A stretch of 64,000 nt of DNA from Patellaria atrata CBS 101060 (GCA_010093705.1 MU006104.1:124001-188000), one strand, 5' to 3'. Counted from the stretch's first letter, positions 46,693 through 58,400 are shown. The notes: generated by a model from the letters alone, not told the origin. Translations and numbers: made by a program.

Positions 46693-48121
46693 TAGGCGTT
46701 GACTCTCTACCATGAGACTTTGATTTGAACTACATGCTGTGTGTAGTTGCTGATATAATAAAGAATGCAGCATGTTTACTTGTTACACCCTCATCCTCTT
46801 CGGAATTTGTGGTTACCTTTTGTGAGTTGTCACAGCTTTCTAATTTGGTTGATGCTGTGCTACTACGGTACGGAGTCGGTGAGGTATCTCTCCTTGCTTG
46901 TGATGGGTGAAATCAAAGGTATTTATTTATTCGGGAGGTTGAACTGTCAGTGTCCGTCCCAAAGTGGAACTGCCCACATTTTATATGGGGTGCCAATACA
47001 GGTACCACCCCGTCAAATTATAGAACTACATTAGCATAGCAAAGAACGCTAGCAGAATGATTACATCGAACTTGTAAAACACGCAAACCTTTACTTTTAA
47101 GATGAGGATGGAGTATCTGTGAGTTTTGCTTGCAAGGTATGAATGTTTCGTTTCCTGAATACTGTGTACGGGCAAATGATGGAAAGTCGGCCTGAAGGGA
47201 ATGGCCGGTATGAATCGGTTTCAGAGAATGCGTGGGTAGCCCATGTCATCGTCACACGGTCCCGACAGCGGGCCGAGGGAAGGCAGATCTGAAATGCGGT
47301 GCTTCCAACAGGCCACACTGTGGACGTTTCATCTTAGGTCGTGATGCCAAAGGGAGGGATATGTCATTTACAGGCATTATAGAAATCGTTGCGGATGTGA
47401 TTCATGAGTTGTTGAGAGCTGAAGTTGATGTCAGCGATGCGAATGATAGATAAAAGATTTGATATGCGGTAGAAGTTTAAGGGGAGGTTGGAATAGATGG
47501 ATTGGGCTTTAGTGTAAGTGTAATAAACGAGTTGAGCGTGTGTCACGAAACGGTGATTGGTTCAGGGGCACGGCAAATCTCTTTTTCTCATCATTCCAAT
47601 TGACGTCCCGAGCAACCGCCAAGAGGAGAAGATAGAGTGGAGAGCTGCTTCGTTCATCTTCAACTCCCCTTCAACTCCCCTTCAACCCCCCTTCAACTCC
47701 CCTTCAACCCCCCTTCAACCCCCCTTCAACCCCCTTCAACTCAAACAATTCCTCGAATAAACTTCATCCGGGAAGCTCAACATCCTCAATTCTCTCACTG
47801 CTTCACTGCAGGACTCCCCTTGGACGCTCGTAAAAAACTAACCATAGTCGCTCGTTGTAACGTTCCTTGTCGCATAAGAATCCACCCGAGTTACGCACCA
47901 CGGGCACCCCTACAACCTCATCCTTGGCTCCCATCACCTGTAACCTGCTTTTCCTCTCTCACACTGACTGCATCCCTTTCAATCGTCATGTTCTTCGAAT
48001 TACGAGCTTGAGAATCGAGAAACCAACATCGAGAAACCAACATCGAGAATCCTCGTCGAGCGATTGACTGAGCACCTATCGTCGCGACAAAACGCGCTTC
48101 TCATCGCCGCCGGTTCGGGCG
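46693..48121. other. Intergenic spacer with CT-rich tandem repeat
   Basis: The 1.4 kb lies between the copper ATPase and RAX2. No gene is recognised. The right part is the RAX2 leader and contains the tandem repeat at 47658-47740 and a small direct repeat (TCGAGAAACCAACA twice, about 48015-48045). Confidence 0.5.
47658..47740. repeat. CT-rich tandem repeat, unit TTCAACTCCCC
   Basis: About seven to eight copies of an 11-12 nt unit (TTCAACTCCCC or TTCAACCCCCC) run head to tail, about 380-460 bp upstream of the RAX2 ATG. The strand is strongly pyrimidine-biased. Confidence 0.85.
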
Positions 48122-51100
48122 ATGAGGAAGCTCACTTCGTTACTGGGCTCAACCGAGACCAATCTCGCAACCCTTCTCCTCGCCATATCTTCTCTCACCT
48201 TACACAATGTCGCCGCATTCGATTTCAATCCCGTTCCATCTCCAAACCTCGATTTAGATCAGTTGGGCCGCGTCGCTCTCGCTGGAGATTTCGACTCGAT
48301 ATCGCTCTACCAATATGAAGGACAAACTCAAAATGGCTTCTCCTCCAACGGGACTCAATCCGTCCTTGCTCGCTTTCCCAATGGCGTCTTCACCTCTGTA
48401 TCAAACGCGGACGCTCATATCGAGACTATGTGCTCTTTCGTCGACAAAGCAGGGAGAATGCATGGAGTTGTCGTCGGCGGAAATTTTACTAGTCTAGGCA
48501 GTGATGAAGCCAATGGAGTCGCGCTGGTGAATCACACAACTGGATCAATAACTCCTCTGCCGGGATTGAACGGAAGGGTAACAAGTCTTCTATGTGATCG
48601 GGATGGAGGTATAGTCTACGTGGGTGGCTCATTCTCCGGCGGCAATTCGACAAATGCTATCGCATGGGTCACAGGATGGACTAATCTTCCCTTCGCTGGA
48701 TTCAATGGACCCGTAAGATCTATCGTCAAGGGACCTAGGGGAAGAATTATTTTTGGTGGTTCGTTTGATGGTCTAGGTAATACAACCGCACCAGAAACCC
48801 CAGATGAACAGGATGTCCCCATTTCTTCGGCAAACATCACAGCAGATGGCAGCTCATTAGATCCAAGTTTCAGCGATCCACGCAATATTGTCTGCAAGAC
48901 AAATGCTGGAACCGGAGTGGGAAATTCATGGCTTCTGGCAGACAACCGCCCGGGATCCTGGACAGCTAACTTTGCCTTTGGCTTTAATCCCACAAAAATA
49001 CGCCTATGGAATACTCCCGAAGGAGATCGAGGAACGAAGACTTGGAGATTTACTGCATTGCCACTGGGTGGAATTCTCAACCTTACCTTTGCCGATCCAG
49101 AAACTGGAGAAACCCGATACTGTGATCAGACATGTCCTCTCCCAGATAACAACTCCACGGCACAAGATTTCTTCTTAGTAAATAAACCGATTGGCATGAA
49201 CGCCTTTAGGATTGACATCTCCGACTGGTACGGAAGTGGAGGAGGATTAGCTGGTATTCAGCTTTCCCAAGACGGTATGTATCCTAAACATTTACTGCGT
49301 TTCAACTTTCTGTCTTACATATCTAGATATCTACACATTCGCAATTGATGATTTCAACTCACCCAAATGTACTGGCGAAGATGTCGGAGCTTCATCTACA
49401 AGTACTGGACCGTGGGCTGTGACACCCTCTGGACAAAGCTCATCATCTTATCTGACCGCATCGTTGACTGGCGATGATATTGGCATCAACTCGGCACAGG
49501 TAGTATTTCGACCCAATATCAAGCAATCGGGTAACTACTCCGTGACAGTCTATACTCCAGGATGTATTCAAGACGACACATGCGACTCCCGTGGCAGAGT
49601 CAACATCACAGGTGTCATGGGCTCCGGTACTCGCTCCTCGAATAGACCTATGTCAACCGAACTTTTCCAAACCAACAACTTCGACAAATATGACCGGGTA
49701 TATTTCGGTTACGTTGATGCAACCAGTGATTCATTTCAACCTGCCGTTACACTAGCTCCTAGCAATGGTCAGCAGGGAGATGTCACTATTGTTGCTCAAC
49801 GAGTTCGTTTTGAATTGCTCTCATCCGAGGCCAATGGTTTAAATGGACTTTTCGAATACAATCCGAATCAGGCCGAAATTGACACGGATTTCTCAGCTTC
49901 CGCTATCAATAGAGCTGGAATTGGACTCAATTCACAAGCTCTCATCACATCTTTAGCTGTTCAGGATAACACGCTGTTCGTCGCTGGCGATTTCGAAAAC
50001 CGCAACTATAGCAATATCTTCTCTATTGAAGGAAACGATATTGACAGTCTTCCGGGAGGTGGTCTGAATTCGGGAGTGTTCACTTTATACCACAAAGAGG
50101 ACGATGCCTTACTTTACGTTGGAGGTAATTTCACTAGTACTCGAGATAACAGGACGGACGGGCTCAAAGGAGTAGCCGCATACTCGATCGAGGATGGCGA
50201 ATGGCAACCCCTTGGAGCGGGTGTGCATGGTTTTGTCATGGAAATTGTGCCATTCACCTTGAACTTGACGGCGGATGAACCCGAAGATGTGATAAGCATT
50301 AATGGGTACTTTGACCGAGTTCACAAATTCGGTAACAATACAGATTTCCCTGCTCAGAACTTCGCCATCTGGGTCCCATCGCGACGGAACTGGCTCAATA
50401 ACCTAAATATAAACACGATATCGATAACGGGAAGGCTTACTGCTACAACTGAGACCCCAGACTCTGAACCTCTCTGGGCTGGTAGTGTGTCATCTCAAGG
50501 GAATAGTGCGAGCGGTGCCGTTGCGATGACAAATTCTGATCGTTTGGCCCTTCAAAACATTCCAGTCAAGATCCAACCCAAGCAGATATCGACGGAATCA
50601 TCGCGCAAGAGGGCCATTAACGGACAAAATCTCACTGGAGTAGTCGCCGGCTTGATCCACCAAGAAGGTGGCTTCAATCTAACAATATTGGGAGGTCACT
50701 TCACCGCTATGTCATCCAATGGTTCTCAAATCGACAATCTCCTCATAATGGACGGAGATGATTCGGACAAAGTCTTTGGAATCGGAAACAGTGTTGATAC
50801 TGATTCCACCTATATGGCGCTAGCTATCCATGGTAGCACTCTCTTTGCGGGTGGAATCGTATCTGGGGACGTGAACGGTGATGAACTCAACGGACTCGTT
50901 CTCTATGATCTCAACAGCAAGACTTTGGGTAACGATCAGCCACCTGCCTTTTCAGGTTCAGATGTCGCCGTAAACGCTATCCGACCCCGGCCAGAATCAG
51001 GAAACGTCTATGTTGGAGGTAACTTTGAATCTGCCGGTTCCTTTCCTTGTCCGGGCCTTTGCGTTTTCGACACGAGCCGGACCCAGTGGAGTAGCCCAGG

Positions 51101-51913
51101 TGCTGGTCTCTCTGGTAATGTAGCAACTATGGCCTGGGTGACCAAGGACCAGCTCATTATAGGAGGAAATCTCACAGTCGGCGGTAATACCACTACTCTA
51201 GCTACATACGATGCCGATGATCAAAAGTTCCAAGAGATCACTGGCGCCGGCAGCTTACCAGGCCCTGTTACTGCACTTACCGCTGCCAATGAAGAAGGTT
51301 CGCAATTTTGGGTAGCAGGCCAAGATGTAAATGGAGCCGCGTATCTGCAAAAGTTTGATGGTAAGAAATGGGTTTCTATTGGCGACGATCTGGACCAGGG
51401 AACCATAATCCGTGGCCTCCAAGTATTCTCATTACAAGAGGATCACGACGACAGTAAAGTGATGGAAAACGATCAAGTTCTTATGATCCTTGGTACATTA
51501 AACATACCCAATTTCGGCAATGCATCTGCTGCTCTGTACGACGGACAGAAGTTCACACCTTTCATTTTGGCGAATACCGCTTCCAATACTGGGGGAAGTC
51601 TGTCGCAAGCGTTTGTGCAGAAGCAGAATTTCTTCAAACCTGGTAGTCAGTATACGCCTTCAATATTTGATCTTTTTGAAAATGCTAATTTGAAATAGGA
51701 GGCGGTCTTGCAATCGGCTTTATAGTCCTAATCGCTCTCGCCATTGCCCTCGCACTCACCTTCCTCATTGTCGTCGCTGGCATCATTGCTGAGCGCATTC
51801 GCAGAAAGCGAGAAGGTTATATGCCGGCCCCGACGCATGCGTATGACAAGACGAGTAATATGGGTCGTATACCACCTGAGACTCTACTGCAGGGCGTGGG
51901 AAGTGAGCGATGA
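48122..51913 (+). CDS. RAX2: Cortical polarity marker Rax2
   Basis: Three exons (48122-49274, 49327-51642, 51699-51913) encode 1227 aa. A signal peptide (about 1-32, LATLLLAISSLTLHNVAA) precedes a large extracellular region of kelch/beta-propeller-like repeats marked by VVGGNFTSLG, VYVGGSFSGG, IFGGSFDGLG, LYVGGNFTST and VYVGGNFESAG, with many N-glycosylation sites. The apparent stop near 51696 is removed by a 56-nt intron (51643-51698). The resulting exon encodes the single membrane helix (GLAIGFIVLIALAIALALTFLIVVAGI) and a short basic cytosolic tail. Rax2 is a plasma-membrane landmark for bud-site or hyphal polarity, working with Rax1 in yeast. Confidence 0.95.
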
Positions 51914-52808
51914 CTATGAGAAAGATGAGTGCAAGGTGATGGGATGTACAAAAGATTTATAATGGGTCGGCGTCAACGGGGGCGGCTTTTATCTCTGCGT
52001 TTTCATCGTCGATCTTTAAGACCGCATTTGGGTGCGGCGTTCTGAAAGGTATCATTAAGGTATTGTCTGAAGCCACAATCGCGCGGCGACTTTTCCTTTT
52101 TTGTCCATCAAAAGGCTTTGCTGGGAGCCTTGACAGGACATATGATACCATTTTCCCAGCGGTAATGTCTACTCTTGTCTATTTTTCCTTTCGAATTTCG
52201 AGTGGGAATTCGCTATTGCAAAGCTATTACGGCAAATTTTCTTTTTAAGTTGAGTTAATCTTGTAACAATAACAGCTGAAAAGGTCTGGTGGAGGGGATC
52301 TATCCAAGGATGAGCGAGTAGGTAGTGAGCGCATCTAGGTAGATTTGAAAATGCAAAAGTACAGGAATTACAATGTCTGATATTCAGAAGTATAAAGAAT
52401 ACAACGTCTGATATTCAAGAGTATAGGAACTGCAATGCTAATATGCAAATTGACCATTCGAACCAATCACAAGACGTCTGGTGGCACGGTGTGAGGTCAC
52501 ATATTCAGGACAAACTAGTTCTACAAAAAGCATGATCTTCTATGCCACGAATCTTCTTTCCCGTCAAGAATCTTTACCTAGTTCCTTCTCTAACTTGGGT
52601 ATTCTGATGTTCAACGCATATATCAAAAGCCCATCACCGCCTTCAGTTATCGGATAGAAAGAACATCACGTCAGGTCAGCAAACAGGGGAGCTGCAACCT
52701 CATCTGCCCCGCTGCGTCATATCCATATCTACCCTACCCACCACACCCATCATCTTCATCCTCTCCCAACATCATCCCCCTATCTCCATTCCAACCACAA
52801 CGACAAAT
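51914..52808. other. Intergenic spacer with minisatellite
   Basis: The 0.9 kb separates RAX2 and the LanC-like gene. It includes the three-copy repeat at 52356-52447 and, at the right end, a C-rich leader before the LanC-like ATG. No gene is recognised. Confidence 0.5.
52356..52447. repeat. Three-copy minisatellite, unit about 31 bp
   Basis: Three diverged head-to-tail copies follow the pattern AAGTA(C/T)(A/G)...AATAC AA(T/C)GTCTGATATTCA. The first two are closest; the third has drifted (GCAATGCTAATATGCA). Confidence 0.75.
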
Positions 52809-53356
52809 ATGGCAGAACATCCCCCTCCCTCCTCACCAAAAGCTCCCTCCTCAGTCGGTTCTAAAGAAGCCCGACCCAAACGCCCCCCACGCCCCCGCTA
52901 CTTCCGCAACGACGCCCCCCTCTCCCGCCGGGACCCACACAAACAATTCCTCGCCTCCCTCAAACGGCTCGTGGAAACCTACCCTCCGGAAAAGGTCGCG
53001 CCGGGCGGGGGGCTCTACTACGGTCCCATCAGCATCGCTTACGCCTTCTTCACCTTCCACCGGCTCTACCCGGAAACCGAAGTCAGCGGCAAGACGATGG
53101 GCGAGTGGAGCGCAGCCTACATAACGCACGCGCAGGCCTTCATGAAAGAATACCCCGGCCCGAGTCCCGCCAAGTGCGGGATCAGCGACGACATCATGGC
53201 GCTGCTCGCACTCGGCGCCGCGAGCGCCAAAGACGCCGACATGGCGAAGGAACTGTGCGAGTGTGCTGATGAAGTCCTCGACGAGGGCGCCAGCAACGAG
53301 TGGCTGTACGGGCGCGCCGGGTTCCTGTACCTTTTGCGTCTCGTGCGCGCCAGCTT

Positions 53357-53388
<32 letters not shown>

Positions 53389-54017
53389 CCACGAAATCCC
53401 TGCTCGATGAAACGGCGCAGGAAGTCATCGAGACCATACTGTCGGACCCGCGGCCTTGGAAATGGCACGGCAAGGCGTACATCGGCGCGGTCCACGGCGC
53501 CATAGGTATAATAACCCAAATTGTCCTGACGGACGCGAAGTACGCGCCGAAACTCGAACCAGAGCTCGGCGCGCTATTGTCGTACCAATACCCCAGCGGG
53601 AACTTCCCCTCCTCCATCCCGCCCACGCGCGACAAATACGTCCAATTCTGCCACGGGGCGGCCGGTTTCGTTTCCTCCCTGCTCACTCTCCGCCCTTACT
53701 TTCCGCACCTCGCGCCGCGCATCGACGCCGCGGTCGCCAAAGGTCGCGCCTGTGTCCTCGAGCGCGGGTTATTGACCAAGGAACCGTGTCTCTGCCACGG
53801 CATCTCGGGGAACGCATTGGTGTTGGAGAAGGAGGACTTTGAGCACTTTTTGAGTTATACGACTGGTCATGAGATTAGGAGTATGGAGAAGGATGGCATG
53901 ATGGAGAGGAGTGAGGACCCCGCCAGTCTCTGGTGTGGGGAGGCGGGACGGGCGTGGGCGTGGGCGGTTGCGGATAAAGGGCTCGAGAGGACGTTTTTGG
54001 GGTTTAATGATATTTGA
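52809..54017 (+). CDS. LanC-like protein (LANCL family)
   Basis: A single exon encodes 402 aa. The fold signature is a set of GxxG helices, seen as GGGLYYG, WLYGRAGFLYLL, YIGAVHGAIGI (His229-Gly230) and YVQFCHGAAGF. Zinc ligands of LanC proteins are present: Cys281 (FCHG) and Cys329-His330 (CLCHGISGN). The N-terminal 45 residues are basic and Pro-rich. An acidic-glycine loop (seven Asp residues then glycines, about 184-193) interrupts a conserved helix region. Bacterial LanC cyclises lanthionines. Human LANCL proteins add glutathione to dehydroamino-acid residues in damaged proteins, so a repair role is possible here; no lanthipeptide precursor or dehydratase is nearby. Codon use is markedly GC-rich compared with its neighbours. 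Confidence 0.9.
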
Positions 54018-54538
54018 ACGTGTGGTGGGTTTGTTCTTTGTGTTCGGTTGGGGGTGTGGTTATGGGGTTGGGGGAAAAGGGTATTGGGAAAAGGGGTTTA
54101 GGGGAAAGGAAAAGGGGTGCGTGTGTGGGTGGATGGATGGATGGATAGCCTGATGATTGATGAGATATGATCGGCATGCGAACACGGTATTTCCCACACG
54201 GAAACCCGATTTCCATTTTCTCCCCTTTAGACATCTTTATTTTTGTTTTACTAAAGCGGGGGAAGCTTGGTTGAGGAAGCTATCATACTTTCCCCCTTAC
54301 CTATACCAGAACTATATCACCAGAGTCGGAGGAAGTGGAGGACTTTGCTGAATACAAAGAATTCGATTTGATATGAGCTTAATGTTTCACTCTATTCTCA
54401 TCCCAGGGATTTCTGTAGAGATGACCCCAGTTGCATATCATACCTAACGCCTCACATGTCCCCCAGCCACGATCCCTAAACCCCAACCTAACCCAAATAG
54501 AATCTACCATACAAACATCACCCTTTGCCCCATACCCC
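54018..54538. other. Convergent spacer with G-rich strand
   Basis: This lies between the 3' ends of the LanC-like gene (+) and SEC9 (-). The plus strand has a dense run of G-tracts (54064-54104) and a short GGAT microsatellite (about 54128-54146). No gene is recognised. Confidence 0.55.
54064..54104 (+). other. G-quadruplex-prone tract
   Basis: Six consecutive G-runs of 3-5 nt are separated by loops of 2-4 nt (TT, AAAA, TATT, AAAA, TTTA). This meets the canonical G3+N1-7 rule. It lies about 50 bp past the LanC-like stop codon, in its transcribed 3' region. Confidence 0.6.
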
Positions 54539-55962
54539 CTACCCCCTCCGACTAATCCTCTCCAACTTCGCTCTATTCATAGCAATCTGATCATCCACGC
54601 GATCCGTCTTCCCCGTAATACGATCAATATGACCATTCTGCTCATCGACCTCTCGTCCCATCGCCAAACTCAACCCCTTCAACCTCCCCGCAGCCCCATG
54701 CAAAGCATCCAAATTCGCATCAATCTCATTCTCCATGTCCTCGTCCTCCGAATCCGCCTCAAACTGATACTTCGCCCGTTCCGCCAGGCTCGCCGCCTTG
54801 CTCCGCTGCTGCTGCTGTGACGACCCGGCAAGGGACCGAGAGGACTGGTTGTGCCGCGATGCGGTCTGATAGGCGGCTTCGCGGGTGGCGTCGCGCTCGG
54901 CGCGCTCGCGGTGGTGCGATTCCATTATCTCGGCGTCGCGCTCCGCCCGACGGGAGGTGGCGGTGAAGGGGTTCTTCATGTGTACGGCGAACATGCTCCT
55001 GTTTAGTGTTTTGAGCTCGCGGGCTTTGTCTTCAGCGAGGCGGTTTTGGTGGGAGGCTAGGTCGAGGTTTTTTTCGGTGCTGTGTGCGGGGTTAGTCGGT
55101 TAGTTTGGGTTTGTGGGGTGGGAGATATGGGGGATGGGGATAGGGATCGGGGATGGTGGGGAAGGTGAATTGGATTATGGGAGGGGGAAAAAACTCACTT
55201 GTGTATCCTCTCCCCTTGCTCAGCGAGTCGAGTAAGCGTGCTGCGACCTTGTTCCTCAGCCTGCGCGGCAAGACGTAATGCATTCCTTGTGGACGAGACA
55301 TCCTGCTGCTTCATGAAGCGGATCTGCTGTTTCGACGCCTGGACATCCTCCTCCTCTTCCTCCTCGGCCGTGAGCTGGCGGTCCTGATACGCGCCATAGC
55401 CTCCCTGGCCCTCGGTGCCGTAGCTAGGACCGCGGCCGGAGTCTTGCTCCAAACCCACGCCCTGCTGTTGCTGCCGCTGCGTCGTGTTCCCGAAACGGTC
55501 GTCGTGTGCGGTGGTTTCCGTGGAAGGGGTGTTTTGCTGGCTGTTGGCCCGTCCTAGACCACCATATCCGCCAGCCCCGTAGCGAGACCCGGTTGTAGAT
55601 GAAGCCTCGCTCCCGCCGCCGTATCTGTCGTTGCCATACCCGGTCGGTGTACCGTACCCACTGCTCGGTGCTGCGTACCTCTCGCTCCCATATCCACCAG
55701 GAGGTACAGGCGATTTCTCTTGGCGGAACCTGTCATTGCTGCCGTCGTAGGGCGGGGGATTCTGGTCTGGTTTAGCGTAAGGTGAGGGTTGACCACCGTA
55801 CGGGTCGTTGGCGGCAGGTTGAGCGTAAGGGTTGTTGGAGCCAGCTGGGGATTTTGATTTGGAGGTGCGGGAGGAGAAGAGGGAGGAGCTGCGGGAGTCC
55901 TCGTCTAGGGAGGGGGTGGAGGAGGTGTCTTTGTCTTTCTTTTTGAAGCCGAATTTCTTCAT
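54539..55962 (-). CDS. SEC9: t-SNARE Sec9 (SNAP-25 homologue)
   Basis: Exons 55962-55199 and 55079-54539 (119-nt intron) give 434 aa. The N-terminal 190 residues are low-complexity (Gly, Tyr, Pro, Ser), starting MKKFGFKKKDKD. The first Qb-SNARE motif begins near QASKQQIRFMKQQDVSSTRNALRLA and crosses the intron (GERIHN|TEKNLDLASHQNRLAEDKARELKTLNRSM). A linker with poly-Gln follows. The C-terminal Qc-SNARE motif (DEDMENEIDANLDALHGAAGRLKGL to DRVDDQIAMNRAKLERI) ends the protein. It pairs with Sso and Snc SNAREs for exocytosis at the plasma membrane and has no membrane anchor, as in yeast Sec9. Confidence 0.95.
55115..55161 (+). other. G-quadruplex-prone tract in SEC9 intron (antisense strand)
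   Basis: Seven G-runs of 3-5 nt with loops of one to six nt lie on the plus strand, which is the template strand for SEC9. The pre-mRNA intron is therefore C-rich here. Confidence 0.55.
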
Positions 55963-56372
55963 ATTGGGGATTGTTGGATTGCGTGTGATTTCTGAAGGCC
56001 TGTGCTTGAAAATCAGGAAAGATATGGAAAAGAATTGGGGTTAGGAGAGAAGGGGGAAAAGCTGTTGGTTTTTTGACTTTTTGGGGAAGCTCAGCCCCGC
56101 TAGCTTTCGTTACAGTCGGGTGTGTCAGCTCGTGCTTCGCCTTTTGCTGTACGCGACTGTAGATACCGGGTTTTGTTAGGATCGAACAACTACTTTTTGC
56201 CAATATATGCATTAATTAAGAGTTGTTGATATACATTAGAAGTTGTGTCTACGTAGTGAGAATCATTACACCAATTCGTAGAACGCTGGTGAGTATCTGT
56301 AGAGTGTTATGGTCGATTTCTTGCCAACCTCGCCTCTGCTCCATCAATACGTCTCCGAACAGCTTCAATTAA
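55963..56372. other. SEC9 promoter and dehydratase 3' spacer
   Basis: About 410 bp between two genes read on the minus strand; nothing specific was recognised. Confidence 0.5.
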
Positions 56373-57825
56373 TTACATTGTGTAGGACTTATTCCCATTA
56401 ATCTGCATTGGTTTGCCACCGTCGCTCTGTTCATCCCAAGCCTCATACTCTTCCCTCGTAAATACTTCGTTTCCTTCATACACAACGGGAAACGGCGTCA
56501 ATATCCTACTAATATCTCCCCACCATACCTCACCAAACCGTCTATACCAATCCACCGTTGCACGTAAACCTTCATCAATAGATGTTTTCTGCTTCCACCC
56601 TAGCAGTGCAAGTTTAGATCCATCAGTGGCGTATCGATGATCGTTGAAGGGTCTATCTTCCGTGTATTGTATCCACGAACGTAGATCTTCTGAAGTCGAA
56701 TGCGGAAGGTTAAAAAGTTCGAGAAGTCGACGGCACATGTCAAGGTTGGAAATCTCGTCTCTCGAATCGATGTTGTAGATTTGGCCGATAGTGCCTTTGT
56801 GGAAGATAGTATCGATCGCGTCTACAATGTCTCCTGCATAGAGATAGCGGCGTGTTGGTGACCCATCTCCATGAAGAAGAAGCCTTCGACGACGGTGCAG
56901 GAGCATGGCGAATTTGGGTATGATTTCTATTCATCGTTAGTCATGTATCTTCACACAGAATAGCTGTTGGAAGGGGTAATTCACTTTCTGGGAACTGGTG
57001 AGGTCCATAGACGTTGTTACTCCTCACGATGATGACCGGTAACTTGAAACTCTTGAAGTAAGCATTTACCATCATCTCTGCCGCAGCTTTACTCGCAGAA
57101 TATGGATTGGTAGGAGCGAGAAGACTACTTTCGAGTACATCGTCTCCTGCTGCATCAACTTCTCCGTACACTTCGTCCGTAGAGATATGAATGAAGCGCT
57201 CCACCCCCTGAGCCTTTGCAGACTCTAAGAGTACATGAGTACCGTAGACATTAGTATTAGTGAACTGGTAGGAATTTCCAAAACTGAGATCCACATGAGA
57301 TTGAGCCGCGAAATGGAAGATGGTGTCGATGTTGTATTCCCGAAGACAACGTTTAACGTCAGTCGGGGAGGTAATATCACCTTGGACGAAGGTGAAATTG
57401 GGACAGTCTTCGAGAACTCTGGTATTGTTCAGAGAGGAACAGTATTCAAGCTTATCGAACGATATGATACGATAGCTTCCGGCATATGTTAACGTGAGAT
57501 GGCGAACGAACCAACAGGCGCTAAAGTATGATTAGTTTTGAACGGTAATCTGGGTATAATATTGATATCGTACATAAAACCGGCACCTCCAGTTACGAGA
57601 ATATTAGAAACTCCAGGTAAGGGGTCGAACTTCGTCGTCCCTTTCAACACAGGAGCTCTTGTCCAAATGCTCGAATCGACATATGCTCTAGGATTGAGAA
57701 CTGTAGAATTACGTCTACCTACCGAGTGTTAGTTAGTCCTAAGAACTCCGGGATGTCTTGGATCAGATTTAGTTACCGGTAGATGGATGTGTATTTTCAT
57801 CTTGAAATTCCGTTATCGCGGTCAT
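56373..57825 (-). CDS. Nucleotide-sugar 4,6-dehydratase (dTDP/UDP-glucose type)
   Basis: Four exons (57825-57777, 57718-57574, 57520-56985, 56926-56373) encode 427 aa, with all junctions in phase. After a 50-residue N-terminal extension the Rossmann motif reads NILVTGGAGFIACWFVRHL. Further hallmarks are FDKLEYCSSLNN, HFAAQSHVDLSFGN, the catalytic STDEVYGE with YSASK (Tyr-x3-Lys), SNNVYGPHQFPEKIIPKF and GDGSPTRRYLYAGDI. This is the extended SDR family of RmlB and UDP-glucose 4,6-dehydratase. It makes the 4-keto-6-deoxy sugar, the first step to rhamnose-type sugars in fungi. No epimerase/reductase partner lies in the window. It is read in tandem with U2AF upstream and SEC9 downstream. Confidence 0.93.
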
Positions 57826-58400
57826 ACTTGTTGAGAAGATTTTCTTGTACGATAGTCTACTCTAGACGGTTTGCTATCCCTTCCAACGTACACCAGTACT
57901 TAAATTTCTAATGTAGGGGGTTCACATGATCGATATCCATATAAATAGTTTTGAGTATCCAACTCATTTGTTGGAGACTTGGGTCGCATCGTGTATCGCA
58001 TAATAGTTCAAAGGTTGTTTGAAACATCAACTAGTAGAACTACTTTAGTATCCCTGCATGATCGGCAGCTCCTATTACTTTTGACCCTAAGGGGGGATAT
58101 TCTGATATAGGAAGGCCTGGTTGGATTGTAATGCAGAGTTATAAAATACAATTCAGTTGAAATTTGCATCCATCCAATTAAACAGCCCTTAATCGTATGC
58201 TTCAATTACCGCCATGCGCCCAACTTTCTTAATATTACACGTTCAAATAACTTGCGGGAGTTTTTTGGACCGTTGTTCCACGAATCCCGCTTTTTGCATT
58301 CAGATCTGTCAAGCTAGGAATGATATATCAGGAAGACCAGAAAAACAGATGACCGGAAAAGTCACAGGTCTTAAGATCCCTAGAACGACTTTAAGCCGTC
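57826..58400. other. Intergenic spacer
   Basis: The 0.57 kb between the dehydratase start and the U2AF stop holds promoter and 3' UTR; nothing further was recognised. Confidence 0.5.

Noticed and set aside
49015-49026. Copy of CTCCCGAAGGAG at the RAX2 locus
   Set aside because: It is inside coding sequence (NTPEGD), so it shows that the motif can occur by chance and is not counted as a cluster operator.
51643-51700. Apparent early stop of RAX2 before its membrane anchor
   Set aside because: A 56-nt intron ending TAG joins FFKPG to GGLAIGF and supplies the expected C-terminal helix and tail.
52851-53686. Long minus-strand open frames (222 and 189 aa) opposite the LanC-like gene
   Set aside because: They are by-products of the GC-rich codon pattern of the real gene; their translations show no family motifs.
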